A stretch of DNA of 9,711 bases from an uncultured Collinsella sp. (GCA_902465425.1 CABQNA010000041.1:1-9711), one strand, 5' to 3'; counted from the first letter of the stretch, positions 1 through 5,808 are shown. Made by a program: numbers and translations. The notes: generated by a model from the sequence alone, not told the origin.

Positions 1-224
1 ATGCGATCGCCATCGTGCTCGATGGCATTCACCGGGCAGACCTCGGCGCAGGGGGCACCCTCGCAATGGTGGCAGGCAAGGGCGGCCGAAATACCGCCGG
101 TCTTCACGAGCGCCAGGCGCGGCGTATCCTGAAGACCCTGCATCCGGTGGGCGTCGGCACAGGCGGACTGGCATGTTCCGCAACCGATGCACCTCTCCGG
201 GTTGATGTCGATGAAGCGGTTCAT
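1..224 (-). CDS. hyfA: HyfA/HycB-like 4Fe-4S ferredoxin subunit of a formate hydrogenlyase/hydrogenase (partial, N-terminal 74 residues)
   Basis: This is the start of an electron-transfer ferredoxin that would pass electrons from formate dehydrogenase to a membrane-bound [NiFe] hydrogenase. The gene runs off the left edge. The start ATG at 224-222 follows a purine-rich AAGGAAGTGGGG. Seen directly: the protein opens MNRFIDINPERCIGCGTC, with cysteines 12, 15, 18 and 22 forming one 4Fe-4S motif and cysteines 51, 54, 59 and 63 (CHHCEGAPC, then CP) a second. The segment LQDTPRLALVKT is closer to E. coli HyfA (LQQHPRLALAKT, from memory) than to HycB. It lies 78 nt downstream of fdhF on the same strand, with a hairpin in between. 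Assignment to the HycB/HyfA family is firm. The choice of HyfA rather than HycB is an inference, because the hydrogenase genes lie outside the window. Confidence 0.82.
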   Translation of the reverse strand, partial: MNRFIDINPERCIGCGTCQSACADAHRMQGLQDTPRLALVKTGGISAALACHHCEGAPCAEVCPVNAIEHDGDR

Positions 225-246
225 CCCCACTTCCTTTCAAAATAAC

Positions 247-281
247 GGGCCGGGCTCCCGAACGTACGGGACGCCCGGCCC
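247..281 (-). promoter_or_regulatory. Intercistronic hairpin between fdhF and hyfA
   Basis: On the minus strand a 9-bp GGGCCGGGC/GCCCGGCCC stem encloses, after a 1-nt bulge at 272, a 5-bp TCCCG/CGGGA stem and a 6-nt loop. It fills much of the 78-nt gap after the fdhF stop (303-305). The bases that follow on the transcript are GTTATTTT, a weak U-run. It could be a leaky terminator that sets the ratio of fdhF to hydrogenase transcript, or an mRNA-stabilising or processing hairpin. The structure is clear; its role is inferred. Confidence 0.6.
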
Positions 282-302
282 AAAAAGCCAACGAGAACGG
301 GA

Positions 303-2525
303 CTACACGATTTGATTCACGTGCGTCTCGTCGTCGAACTTGGCGGCGCCAGGCTCAACGTCCTGGGGAGCGGCGGCGTCCACCAGAGCCTGCTTGAGCT
401 CGGTGTACTGACGCTCGACCTCGCCCTCGGCCCAGACCTGGTCGGCGATAGCGTCGACCTGGCAGGCGGAGAACTTGTCCTCGGGCGTATGCGAGACCGG
501 GTCGACCTTGTGCATGGTCAGCTCGTTGCACTTGCCGATCCACCACTGGTAGGTCATATAGACCGTGCCCTTGTTGATGCGGTCGCTCACGTCGGCGCGG
601 CTGTATACCTGGCCGCGGCGGCTGTGGATCGAGACGATGTCGCCATTCTTGATGCCGCGTGCCTGGGCGTCCGCGGGATTCATGCGGACAAAGCCGGGCT
701 CGTCGGCAAGCAGTGCCAGCGTCTTGCAGTTGCCGGTCATCGAGCGGCAGCTGTAGTGGCCGACCTCGCGGACGGTGCACAGGATGAGCGGGTACTCATC
801 GTCGGGAAGCTCGGAGGGCGCCTCCCAGTCGTGTGCCATCAGGTTGGCGCGGCCGTCCTTGGTGGTGAACTTGCCACCAGCGAACATGTCGGGCGTACCG
901 TGGTCGTTCACATCAGTGCTCTTGACGGGCCACTGGGCGTAACCGCCCTCGGGAGCCATCTTCTCGTAGGTCGCGCCCACAAAGTTGGGGCACAGGCTAA
1001 TGCACTCGTTCCAGATCTGCTCGGTGTTGTCGTAGTGCATGGGGTAGCCCATGCGCGTGGACAGGTCCGCGAAGATCTCCCAGTCGTGGCGGCACTCGCC
1101 CTTGGGCGGAACGGCCGCGTCAAAGTGCTGGAAGCTACGGTCGGATGCAGTAAAGACACCCTCGTGCTCGCCCCAAGAGGTAGCGGGCAGGATGACGTCG
1201 GCGAGCATGGTCGTCTGCGTCATGAAGATGTCCTGGCAAATGAACAGATCCAGCTCGGAGAGCGTCTTGCGCATACCGGCCGAATCGGGCTCGGTCTGCA
1301 CCGGGTCCTCGCCGTAGTTGTAGAAGCAGTGCACCTTGCCCTCGTCGACCAGGTGGCCCAGGTCGGTGAGCTTGTAGCCCTCCTCGAGCGGGAGCTTTTC
1401 CTCGGGCACGCCCCAAGCCTTGGCAAACTTGGCACGCACTGCGGGGTCGGTGACTTTCTGGTAGCCAGGGTACAGGTTGGGCAGCATGCCCATATCGCAG
1501 GAGCCCTGGACGTTATTCTGACCGCGCACGGGCGCGAGGCCGGAGTTGGGTTTGCCGATCTGGCCGGCAACGCAGGCGATGGAGGCGATGGTGTGCACCG
1601 TCTTCAGGTTCTGCTTCTGCTGGCATACGCCCATGCCCCAGCCGATGATGGCAGAGGGCTTCGCCGTGGCGTACATCTCGGCAGCTTGGTGGATCAACGC
1701 GGGCTCGACACCCGTGATGTCCTGTACGGATTCGGGAGTGTAGTTCTTGATGGTCTCCCACCACTCGTCAAAGCCGTTCGTGTGCTCGGCGACGAATTCC
1801 TTGTCGTAGAGGCCATCGTTGACCAGACAGTTGGCAAAGGCGTTGAGGAACGCAACATTACAACCGTTCTTGATCGGAAGGTAGAGATCGGCGATACGCG
1901 CAGTTTCGATATGGCGCGGGTCGGCGACGATGATCTTGCAACCCTTTTCTTTGGCTCGCACGATACGCCTTGCGACGATGGGGTGCGAATCGGCAGGGTT
2001 ATAGCCGAAGAGGAAAATGCAGCCCGCATCCTCCATACCGGGGATGGAGCATGACATGCAACCTGAACCAACCGTGTCCATCAGACCGAGGACAGTAGGG
2101 CCGTGTCAAGTACGGGCGCAGTTGTCCACGCTGTGGGTGCCGATGCACGCACGCGTAAACTTCTGCATGACGTAGTTCGCCTCATTGCCGCCGCCTCGCG
2201 AAGAGCCGGTGGTCATGACAGCGTTAGGACCATATTCGTCAATTATGGCCTGCATCTTAGATGCGGTGAAATCCAGTGCCTCGTCCCAGCTTACGCGCTC
2301 AAGATCCGCGCCCTTAGTGCGGCGAATCATCGGGTGCAGTACGCGAGGAGTCAAGATCTTGGTGTCGTTGATGAAGTCGTAGCCGCTCATGCCCTTAAGG
2401 CACAGCTCGCTCTGGTTGGTGATGCCGTTGAGCGGTTCGGTACCCACGACCTGGCCGTTTTGGACCAGGAGGTTAAACTGGCAACCGGCGCCGCAATACG
2501 GGCAGATCACTTTATGCTTCTCCAT
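303..2525 (-). CDS. fdhF: Formate dehydrogenase H, selenocysteine-containing molybdopterin catalytic subunit (UGA at 2106-2108 read as Sec140)
   Basis: Oxidises formate to CO2 at a Mo/W-bis-MGD centre and passes electrons through one 4Fe-4S cluster, probably to HydN/HyfA-type ferredoxins and a hydrogenase. The ATG at 2525-2523 follows AAGGAGG; an upstream in-frame start at 2576 has no such site. Two open stretches (303-2105 and 2109-2525) share one frame and are separated only by TGA at 2108-2106. Read through, the protein has 740 residues, against about 715 for E. coli FdhF. Cysteines 8, 11, 15 and 42 form the 4Fe-4S site and Lys44 follows. The context NCART-U-HGPTVLGL puts the UGA at residue 140, the same number as Sec140 of E. 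coli, followed by the conserved His141. A PVRGQNNVQG motif typical of the family is present further on. About 25 extra residues follow the usual C-terminus. It starts 74 nt after hydN. A gene caller that treats TGA as stop would split or truncate it; I do not consider it a pseudogene. Confidence 0.95.
2075..2108 (-). promoter_or_regulatory. UGA selenocysteine codon plus bacterial SECIS-like hairpin in fdhF
   Basis: Reading the minus strand, UGA (2108-2106) is followed 11 nt later by a UGUCC/GGACA stem (2094-2090 with 2079-2075). A UC/GA extension closes a GGUCU apical loop (2087-2083), and U2080 is left unpaired. The E. coli fdhF SECIS, as I recall it, has an AGGUCU loop at the same codon distance from UGA, which SelB recognises. 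Loop sequence and spacing match. The unpaired U is on the 3' side here rather than the 5' side, a departure to note. Confidence 0.85.
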
Positions 2526-2599
2526 GACACCCTCCTTCCTTTCTCTGCTACCGAATACTCGGTACGTATTTGACAATCATTGGGCCTGTCGCCCGACGC

Positions 2600-3118
2600 T
2601 TACGCCTCGTTTTCGATGGTGGCGCGGGCACGCTCGGCAGTCAGTTCTGCCAGACGCTCCTCGTCCACCAGGGTGAGGCCCTTGGTCGGACACGCCTCGG
2701 CACACGCCGGACCGCCGGGACGGTCCACGCACAGGTCGCACTTGAGCACGAAGCTCTTAGTCTGCGAACCCACGCGAACGTCACCCATCAAGACGGGGAC
2801 CTGCGTGGTCGCCACGCTCACGGCGCCAAAGGGGCATGCCATAACGCAGCTCTTGCAGCCGATGCAGTTGTCCTCGTTGACGCCGATACGATGGTTCTTT
2901 GGATCAAAGAACAAGGCGCCCGTAGGACAGGCCTTCGCGCACGGAGCGTCCTCGCAGTGGTGACATGCCACCGGCGCGGAGATCTCGTAGGTGCGCGTTA
3001 CGCGCAAGCGAGGTGCGGCGATGTTGCCGGGAATATCGTGTGCCTCGATGCACGCCGCCATACAGGTTTGGCACCCAATGCAGCGTGAGGAATCAGCCAC
3101 GACTCGTTTATTGCCCAT
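2600..3118 (-). CDS. hydN: HydN-like ferredoxin, four 4Fe-4S clusters, formate dehydrogenase electron-transfer subunit
   Basis: A soluble 172-residue polyferredoxin predicted to carry electrons from the formate dehydrogenase encoded next to it. Four cysteine sets are visible: 13/16/19/23, 52/55/60/64 (CHHCEDAPC), 85/88/91/95 (CIGCKSCVMACPFGA) and 127/130/139/143 (CDLC, then GPAC and CP). This is the order and spacing of E. coli HydN (about 175 aa) and its relatives. The ATG at 3118-3116 is chosen because GGAGGGAG lies just upstream and the protein then opens with the usual short lead before the first cluster; the open frame continues 36 codons further without a site. It is the first gene of the hydN-fdhF-hyfA run, 74 nt before fdhF, so the transcript probably starts in the region above 3118. 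HycB or another generic dehydrogenase beta subunit is possible, but the length and lack of an insertion favour HydN. Confidence 0.88.
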   Translation of the reverse strand: MGNKRVVADSSRCIGCQTCMAACIEAHDIPGNIAAPRLRVTRTYEISAPVACHHCEDAPCAKACPTGALFFDPKNHRIGVNEDNCIGCKSCVMACPFGAVSVATTQVPVLMGDVRVGSQTKSFVLKCDLCVDRPGGPACAEACPTKGLTLVDEERLAELTAERARATIENEA

Positions 3119-3296
3119 GTTGTTCACTCCCTCCTGAATCCCATGCCGGAGAGACCCTGCCGACGTTGCCCCGGACCGCCCGTGGTCCGGCATCGACGTA
3201 TCGAGTGCATGCGGCGAAACAGGCACTTCGATAGAATTCCTCCAACGATATACAGGTTAAATATACGCAGTTGCAGGGGGCAAACTTGAGCATAGG

Positions 3297-3322
3297 CCCT
3301 GCAATACGGGTGTATTGCAGGG
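3297..3322. promoter_or_regulatory. Perfect 11-bp-arm inverted repeat, putative operator upstream of hydN
   Basis: CCCTGCAATAC at 3297-3307 is the exact reverse complement of GTATTGCAGGG at 3312-3322, with GGGT between. It lies about 180 bp upstream of the hydN start. On the plus strand it is followed by GTTTTAGC, a U-run too short for a convincing terminator, and no plus-strand gene precedes it. A DNA-binding site is the simpler reading. The regulator is unknown. Confidence 0.55.
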
Positions 3323-3452
3323 GTTTTAGCAGGTTGGAATTATTCTCTAGAAGCTATAAAGGTGAGTGTATTACATGCGTACATCCAGGGGAGATTTCAC
3401 GCTCGTTTATAAAGGATGTAATACGTTTGATATATATTTCGCGCTCATTAAC

Positions 3453-3480
3453 TTGAGTGCAATAAAGCAGTGGTTATAAC
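3453..3480 (+). promoter_or_regulatory. Predicted promoter of the relB-like/PIN operon
   Basis: TTGAGT (3453-3458) and TATAAC (3475-3480) are separated by 16 bp, close to the consensus of a housekeeping sigma factor. Transcription would begin near 3487, about 60 nt before the antitoxin ATG and inside the 3479-3502 inverted repeat. Confidence 0.55.
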
Positions 3481-3502
3481 ATTGGCTATTATTAGCCAAT
3501 GT
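3479..3502. promoter_or_regulatory. Perfect inverted repeat, probable autoregulatory operator of the toxin-antitoxin-like operon
   Basis: ACATTGGCTA (3479-3488) and TAGCCAATGT (3493-3502) are exact reverse complements around TTAT. The repeat overlaps the last bases of the predicted -10 and the likely start point. RelB/DinJ antitoxins commonly bind such palindromes to repress their own operon. The repeat is seen; the binding is inferred. Confidence 0.6.
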
Positions 3503-3547
3503 AGTATTTGACCATTCAAATTGCACGCTCATTAAGGGAGGCCAGTG

Positions 3548-3871
3548 ATGTCATCGACTCAAAAACGAGCCATCCTGCAGGTGCGCATTCGCGAGGAAGA
3601 TAAGCAGCATGCCGAGCGTCTCTACGACGCCATGGGCACATCGCTCGCCGAGGCCGTGCGCCTTTTTGTCGCGCAGAGCATTTTGATGCGCAAGCTCCCC
3701 TTTCAGCCGGTCGCCGTGCGCTCAAAGGACGGCACCGCCGCCTATGGATCGCTCAAAGCATATGGGGACCCCAATCGCCGCTCCGAGGAGCGCAATGCCT
3801 GGATTGAGTACCTTGCCACAGAAAGCGACGATTCGATTTTGGGTCCCGAGGAAGTAGATATCCATGAGTAG
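3548..3871 (+). CDS. RelB/DinJ-family ribbon-helix-helix antitoxin-like protein
   Basis: A 107-residue protein whose residues about 8-50 look like a ribbon-helix-helix antitoxin: ILQVRIREEDKQHAERLY, then MGTSLAEAVRLFVAQSIL and LPFQP. This is the beta-strand, helix and (S/T)xxEAVRLF pattern of RelB/DinJ. The C-terminal half, rich in charged residues and ending ILGPEEVDIHE, would be the toxin-binding tail. ATG 3548 is preferred over the adjacent GTG 3545 because GGGAGG sits 6 nt upstream of the ATG. The stop overlaps the next gene by 8 nt, so the two are probably translationally coupled. It would bind its own promoter (operator at 3479-3502) and neutralise the partner. Pairing a RelB-type antitoxin with a PIN protein, instead of a RelE-type toxin, is a mixed combination. 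Confidence 0.82.
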   Translation: MSSTQKRAILQVRIREEDKQHAERLYDAMGTSLAEAVRLFVAQSILMRKLPFQPVAVRSKDGTAAYGSLKAYGDPNRRSEERNAWIEYLATESDDSILGPEEVDIHE

Positions 3872-4361
3872 CACCATCATCGACGAGACCGTCATCCTAC
3901 GCTACCTGCTTGACGACGACGAAGTTCTGTCACCGCGCGCCGCCAAGGTCATCGCCACGCGCACCGCTCACGTCTACCCCGAGATTATCACGCGCGTCGT
4001 GGTCACGCTGCGCGACGTCTATAAGGTTCCCCGCGTTGAGATTGCTGCGGCCATGAAAAGGCTGCTCGATGACGTCATGGTCGACGAGCCCACCGTTGTC
4101 GCCCTTGCCGTCAAACTCTTTGGCAAGACCCATATGGACTTTACCGACTGCCTCCTCGCAGCCCGAACCGCCATCTACAACGATGATGTCGTGAGCTTTG
4201 GCAAGCCCATCATCCAAGGCATGATCGATTACCGCCGTAAACGCCAAACCGCCGCCGACGCCCGCGACCGCGCCGCCGACGTCCGCGGCCGCGCCGCCGA
4301 AGCCCGCAGCCACGGCACCGATGCCACCATCGACAAGCTCCGCCACCACGGTCGCCACTAA
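3864..4361 (+). CDS. PIN-domain (VapC-like) protein with degenerate active site and a repetitive C-terminal tail
   Basis: A 165-residue protein. Residues 4-120 follow the PIN ribonuclease fold: IIDETVILRYLLDDDE at the start, YPEIITRVVVTLRDVYKVPR, then MDFTDCLLAAR and VVSFGKPI near the end. VapC-type toxins usually have four acidic residues. Here Asp7 and Asp95 are kept, but the position of the usual Glu reads Arg44 by alignment with PxxxxE, and the Asp of the usual (S/T)FD reads Gly113. RNase activity may therefore be lost or altered; Glu40 nearby could compensate. Residues 130-150 are three 7-residue repeats (AADARDR, AADVRGR, AAEARSH), and the tail ends in a His-rich stretch. Most family members stop near residue 130. 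The start overlaps the antitoxin gene by 8 nt. The stop lies 3 nt before the perfect inverted repeat of the neighbouring cassette. It could be an inactive toxin, a regulator, or a true toxin with an unusual site. Confidence 0.75.
   Translation: MSSTIIDETVILRYLLDDDEVLSPRAAKVIATRTAHVYPEIITRVVVTLRDVYKVPRVEIAAAMKRLLDDVMVDEPTVVALAVKLFGKTHMDFTDCLLAARTAIYNDDVVSFGKPIIQGMIDYRRKRQTAADARDRAADVRGRAAEARSHGTDATIDKLRHHGRH
4251..4313 (+). repeat. Three 21-nt tandem repeats inside the PIN gene
   Basis: Units at 4251-4271, 4272-4292 and 4293-4313 each begin GCCGCCGA and share most later positions. They encode AADARDR, AADVRGR and AAEARSH, a heptad pattern likely to be helical. Because the unit is a multiple of three, copy number could change without breaking the frame. 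Confidence 0.85.
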
Positions 4362-4364
4362 CCC

Positions 4365-4401
4365 CATCCCCTCCTAAGTTGCGGTGAAATACGGACTGTT
4401 T
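4365..4401 (+). repeat. Left terminal inverted repeat (37 bp)
   Basis: Begins CATCCCCTCCTAAGTTGCGG and ends GGACTGTTT. It is identical to the reverse complement of 5702-5738 and lies 3 nt after the PIN gene stop codon. Confidence 0.9.
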
Positions 4402-4445
4402 CATGCCTTTAAAGGCCTCAACAGTCCGTATTTCACCGCAACTTA
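4375..4445. repeat. Long hairpin 1, 26-bp perfect stem
   Basis: Arms 4375-4400 and 4420-4445 are exact reverse complements. The 19-nt loop contains the palindrome GCCTTTAAAGGC (4405-4416). The hairpin lies between the convergent ends of the PIN gene (stop 4361) and the nuclease-like gene (stop 4472), so it could block transcription in both directions, although no U-run follows on either strand. Confidence 0.9.
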
Positions 4446-4471
4446 TTGAAGGTGGACCGCGAACGATTTCT

Positions 4472-5474
4472 CTATCGGGATTCGGCGTAGGGTTTTGTTG
4501 TCGGAATGCCGTAACCGCGCATCATGGCACCGAACGATTCTACGTCGTAGGTGTCCGAGAGTTTGAAATGAATTATGTTGTGGCCCATGGCGCGAAGGTT
4601 CGCGTCGCGCATGAGGGCCGCTCGATACGTTTTTGCCGCCGCCCCGCTCTGGATCATTTTGAGCCTCGTCTTCAAACTTGCCTAGCCCATGCAGCTCTGC
4701 CAGCGTCCATGAGCCGTCTGGCATCTGCCAGCCATAATCTGCTAGATAATAGCCAGCGTTTCCCGGCCGCGTTATCTCAACTTGAAGCTCGGGCGCGGCA
4801 ACCCCAGCGAGAATCATCGCTGCTCTCGCCTCAGACTCGCCGCCATTGTCTGACCTGCCGTCCATATACTCAAAAACGTCAAAAGCACGCGCGATGCCAT
4901 GCAACCCTCGGCAATTTGCCTGCGCATATGCTCGCAGCTCTTCGCGTTCGACATCGTACTCACGGGCCAAGCCATCGACATAACCCAGCGCATAGCGAAA
5001 GGCGCTCGAGCGCGCGATATCAACAACCGTTCGACACGGATCCGTCAGTGTAAACAGACCAAGCCGCCACACTTCGCCCGGGCGCCAGCGCTTGTATTCA
5101 ACGAACTCATACGTATCACGCCTTGTAGACCGTGGCAGCAACACTTGCACTTTATCCAGAAGCGTATACGCCGAGCCGATGCCGTAGAGCAGCGCTGCTG
5201 TCGCTCCGCAAAACACAGCATCCGGTTCAACGACCGCAATAGCGGATGCCAGCTGAAAGATACGATCTTCAACCCCAAGATTATTCCAATAGACCGGATC
5301 CGCATACACGTGGTTGTAAAGACGAAGCATGAGCTCATCGTGCATAAGCTCACGCGCACGGCGTTCATCCCAAGGATCAATTGTTATAAGCAGCTGTCCA
5401 TCTTGATGAATTCCAACGGCCGAGAATAGCATCCTTGCATATGACTGCGGAAAATGTTTGCCTTTATCGAGCAT
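4472..5474 (-). pseudogene. AbiEi-antitoxin/DUF559 nuclease-like protein, frameshifted near its C-terminus
   Basis: Resembles the actinobacterial proteins that join an AbiEi-type antitoxin region to a Vsr/DUF559-like PD-(D/E)XK fold; the cellular role is unknown to me. Numbered from ATG 5474: residues 85-150 hold CGATAALLYGIGSAYTLLDK and, further on, LTDPCRTVVDIAR. Residues 213-266 hold GGESEARAAMILAGV, then Asp246 (ADYGW), Glu260 (AELHG) and Lys266 (GKFED), which could be the metal-site residues. After DEA (codon 271, near 4664) the frame is wrong. The matching C-terminus (KMIQSGAAAKTYRAALMRD, ending KPYAESR) continues in the next frame to the stop at 4472-4474. One extra base or two lost bases at CTCAAAATG (4656-4664) explains it. 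With one base removed the product is about 333 aa. Without correction the frame runs to 4443 as unrelated sequence. The start is uncertain (GTG 5495 and ATGs 5492 and 5486 are alternatives); GGGG precedes ATG 5474. It is the only gene in the inverted-repeat cassette. Confidence 0.65.
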
Positions 5475-5659
5475 GGCCAACCCCATAACCATCACGGCGG
5501 AGAGAATACCATTACGCTATCGCATGCTTCCGTCCGCAGGCCTTGCCAAAAGCTGACCAAAAGCTTGACGCCGCAGGTCAGAGCTTCAAATAATATTTCC
5601 ACTCTCGGTAGACGGTCGCTACGACCCTCCCAACGGCATCAAAATCCAACCTTACAAAT
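5475..5659. other. Leader region of the cassette gene, no gene seen
   Basis: Together with the right-end hairpin and the tRNA terminator, this forms a 334-bp gap between the cassette gene and tRNA-Gly. It contains a 9-bp direct repeat CCAAAAGCT at 5546-5554 and 5557-5565 (11-bp period, one helical turn), two copies of CCGCAGG at about 5535 and 5571, and a short GGTCG-CTA-CGACC hairpin near 5624. No convincing promoter was found. Confidence 0.4.
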
Positions 5660-5726
5660 AGTTGCGGTGAAATACGGACTACATGGGCCGTAAAAGCCAA
5701 AAAACAGTCCGTATTTCACCGCAACT
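5660..5726. repeat. Long hairpin 2, 21-bp perfect stem
   Basis: Arms 5660-5680 and 5706-5726 are exact reverse complements and share their sequence with the arms of hairpin 1 at 4375-4445. The 25-nt loop differs in length and sequence but keeps CATG, GCC and AACAGTCC elements. Identical stems with diverged loops suggest selection on, or gene conversion of, the stem. Confidence 0.9.
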
Positions 5727-5738
5727 TAGGAGGGGATG
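5702..5738 (-). repeat. Right terminal inverted repeat (37 bp)
   Basis: Exact reverse complement of 4365-4401. It ends in AGGAGGGGATG on the plus strand, which by chance or design resembles an outward-facing ribosome site and start codon. Confidence 0.9.
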
Positions 5739-5760
5739 TGGGGTCCCCGGCATGTATATG

Positions 5761-5797
5761 AAAACGGCTCTGATTCCCAAAAGGAATCAGAGCCGTT
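5761..5797 (-). terminator. Intrinsic terminator of the tRNA-Pro/tRNA-Gly transcript
   Basis: On the minus strand AACGGCTCTGATTCC pairs with GGAATCAGAGCCGTT around a short T-rich loop, and the transcript continues into TTTTCA. It begins 11 nt after the tRNA-Gly CCA end. Stem length (about 14 bp) and position make it a clear terminator, although the U-run is short. Confidence 0.85.
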
Positions 5798-5808
5798 CAT
5801 CTATCCTA

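Larger units (their letters stand above)
3119..3547. promoter_or_regulatory. Divergent intergenic region between hydN and the relB-like gene
   Basis: This 429-bp stretch has no credible gene and is more AT-rich than its neighbours from about 3230 on. It separates minus-strand hydN from the plus-strand antitoxin gene. It holds two inverted-repeat pairs made from a GTATT(G/A)CA half-site (3297-3322 and 3368-3424), an extra TTGCAGGGG copy near 3271, three copies of (C/G)(A/G)CGCTC(A/G)TT(A/T)A near 3398, 3440 and 3524, and a perfect 10-bp-arm inverted repeat at 3479-3502. I see no confident hydN promoter. TATATT around 3260-3270 on the minus strand is a weak -10 candidate without a good -35. Confidence 0.6.
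4361..5744. mobile_element. Putative cassette bounded by 37-bp perfect terminal inverted repeats, no transposase
   Basis: Bases 4365-4401 are the exact reverse complement of 5702-5738 (37 bp). Outside this the match continues as ACCCCA with a 2-nt indel, to 4361 and 5744. Each end includes a long hairpin (4375-4445 and 5660-5726). One frameshifted gene fills the middle, and no transposase or recombinase is seen. I find no clear target-site duplication: the left flank reads CGCCACTA and the right flank CCCCGGCA. The 3' end of tRNA-Gly is 65 bp from the right end. It could be a non-autonomous mobile cassette, or a gene caught between two copies of a dispersed REP-like hairpin in opposite orientation. 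Confidence 0.5.

Noticed and set aside
312..2054. Long plus-strand open frame (580 codons) opposite fdhF
   Set aside because: It is antisense to a strongly conserved gene, has no recognisable family features, and arises from high-GC codon bias on the other strand.
2106..2108. Premature stop making fdhF a pseudogene or two genes
   Set aside because: TGA falls exactly at the family's selenocysteine site, with the conserved flanks and a SECIS-like hairpin, and the rest of the frame is intact on both sides.
3297..3330. Inverted repeat at 3297-3322 as a plus-strand terminator (GTTTTAG follows)
   Set aside because: No plus-strand gene lies upstream to be terminated, and the U-run is only four bases; the shared half-sites nearby fit an operator better.
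3930..4367. Minus-strand Gly/Ala/Val-rich frame opposite the PIN gene
   Set aside because: Its composition simply mirrors the GC-rich PIN gene and its tandem repeats; no start signal and no family resemblance.
4375..5726. Two similar repeats as a minimal CRISPR array
   Set aside because: They are perfect hairpins over 1.2 kb apart with a coding gene between them; no regular spacers and no cas genes.
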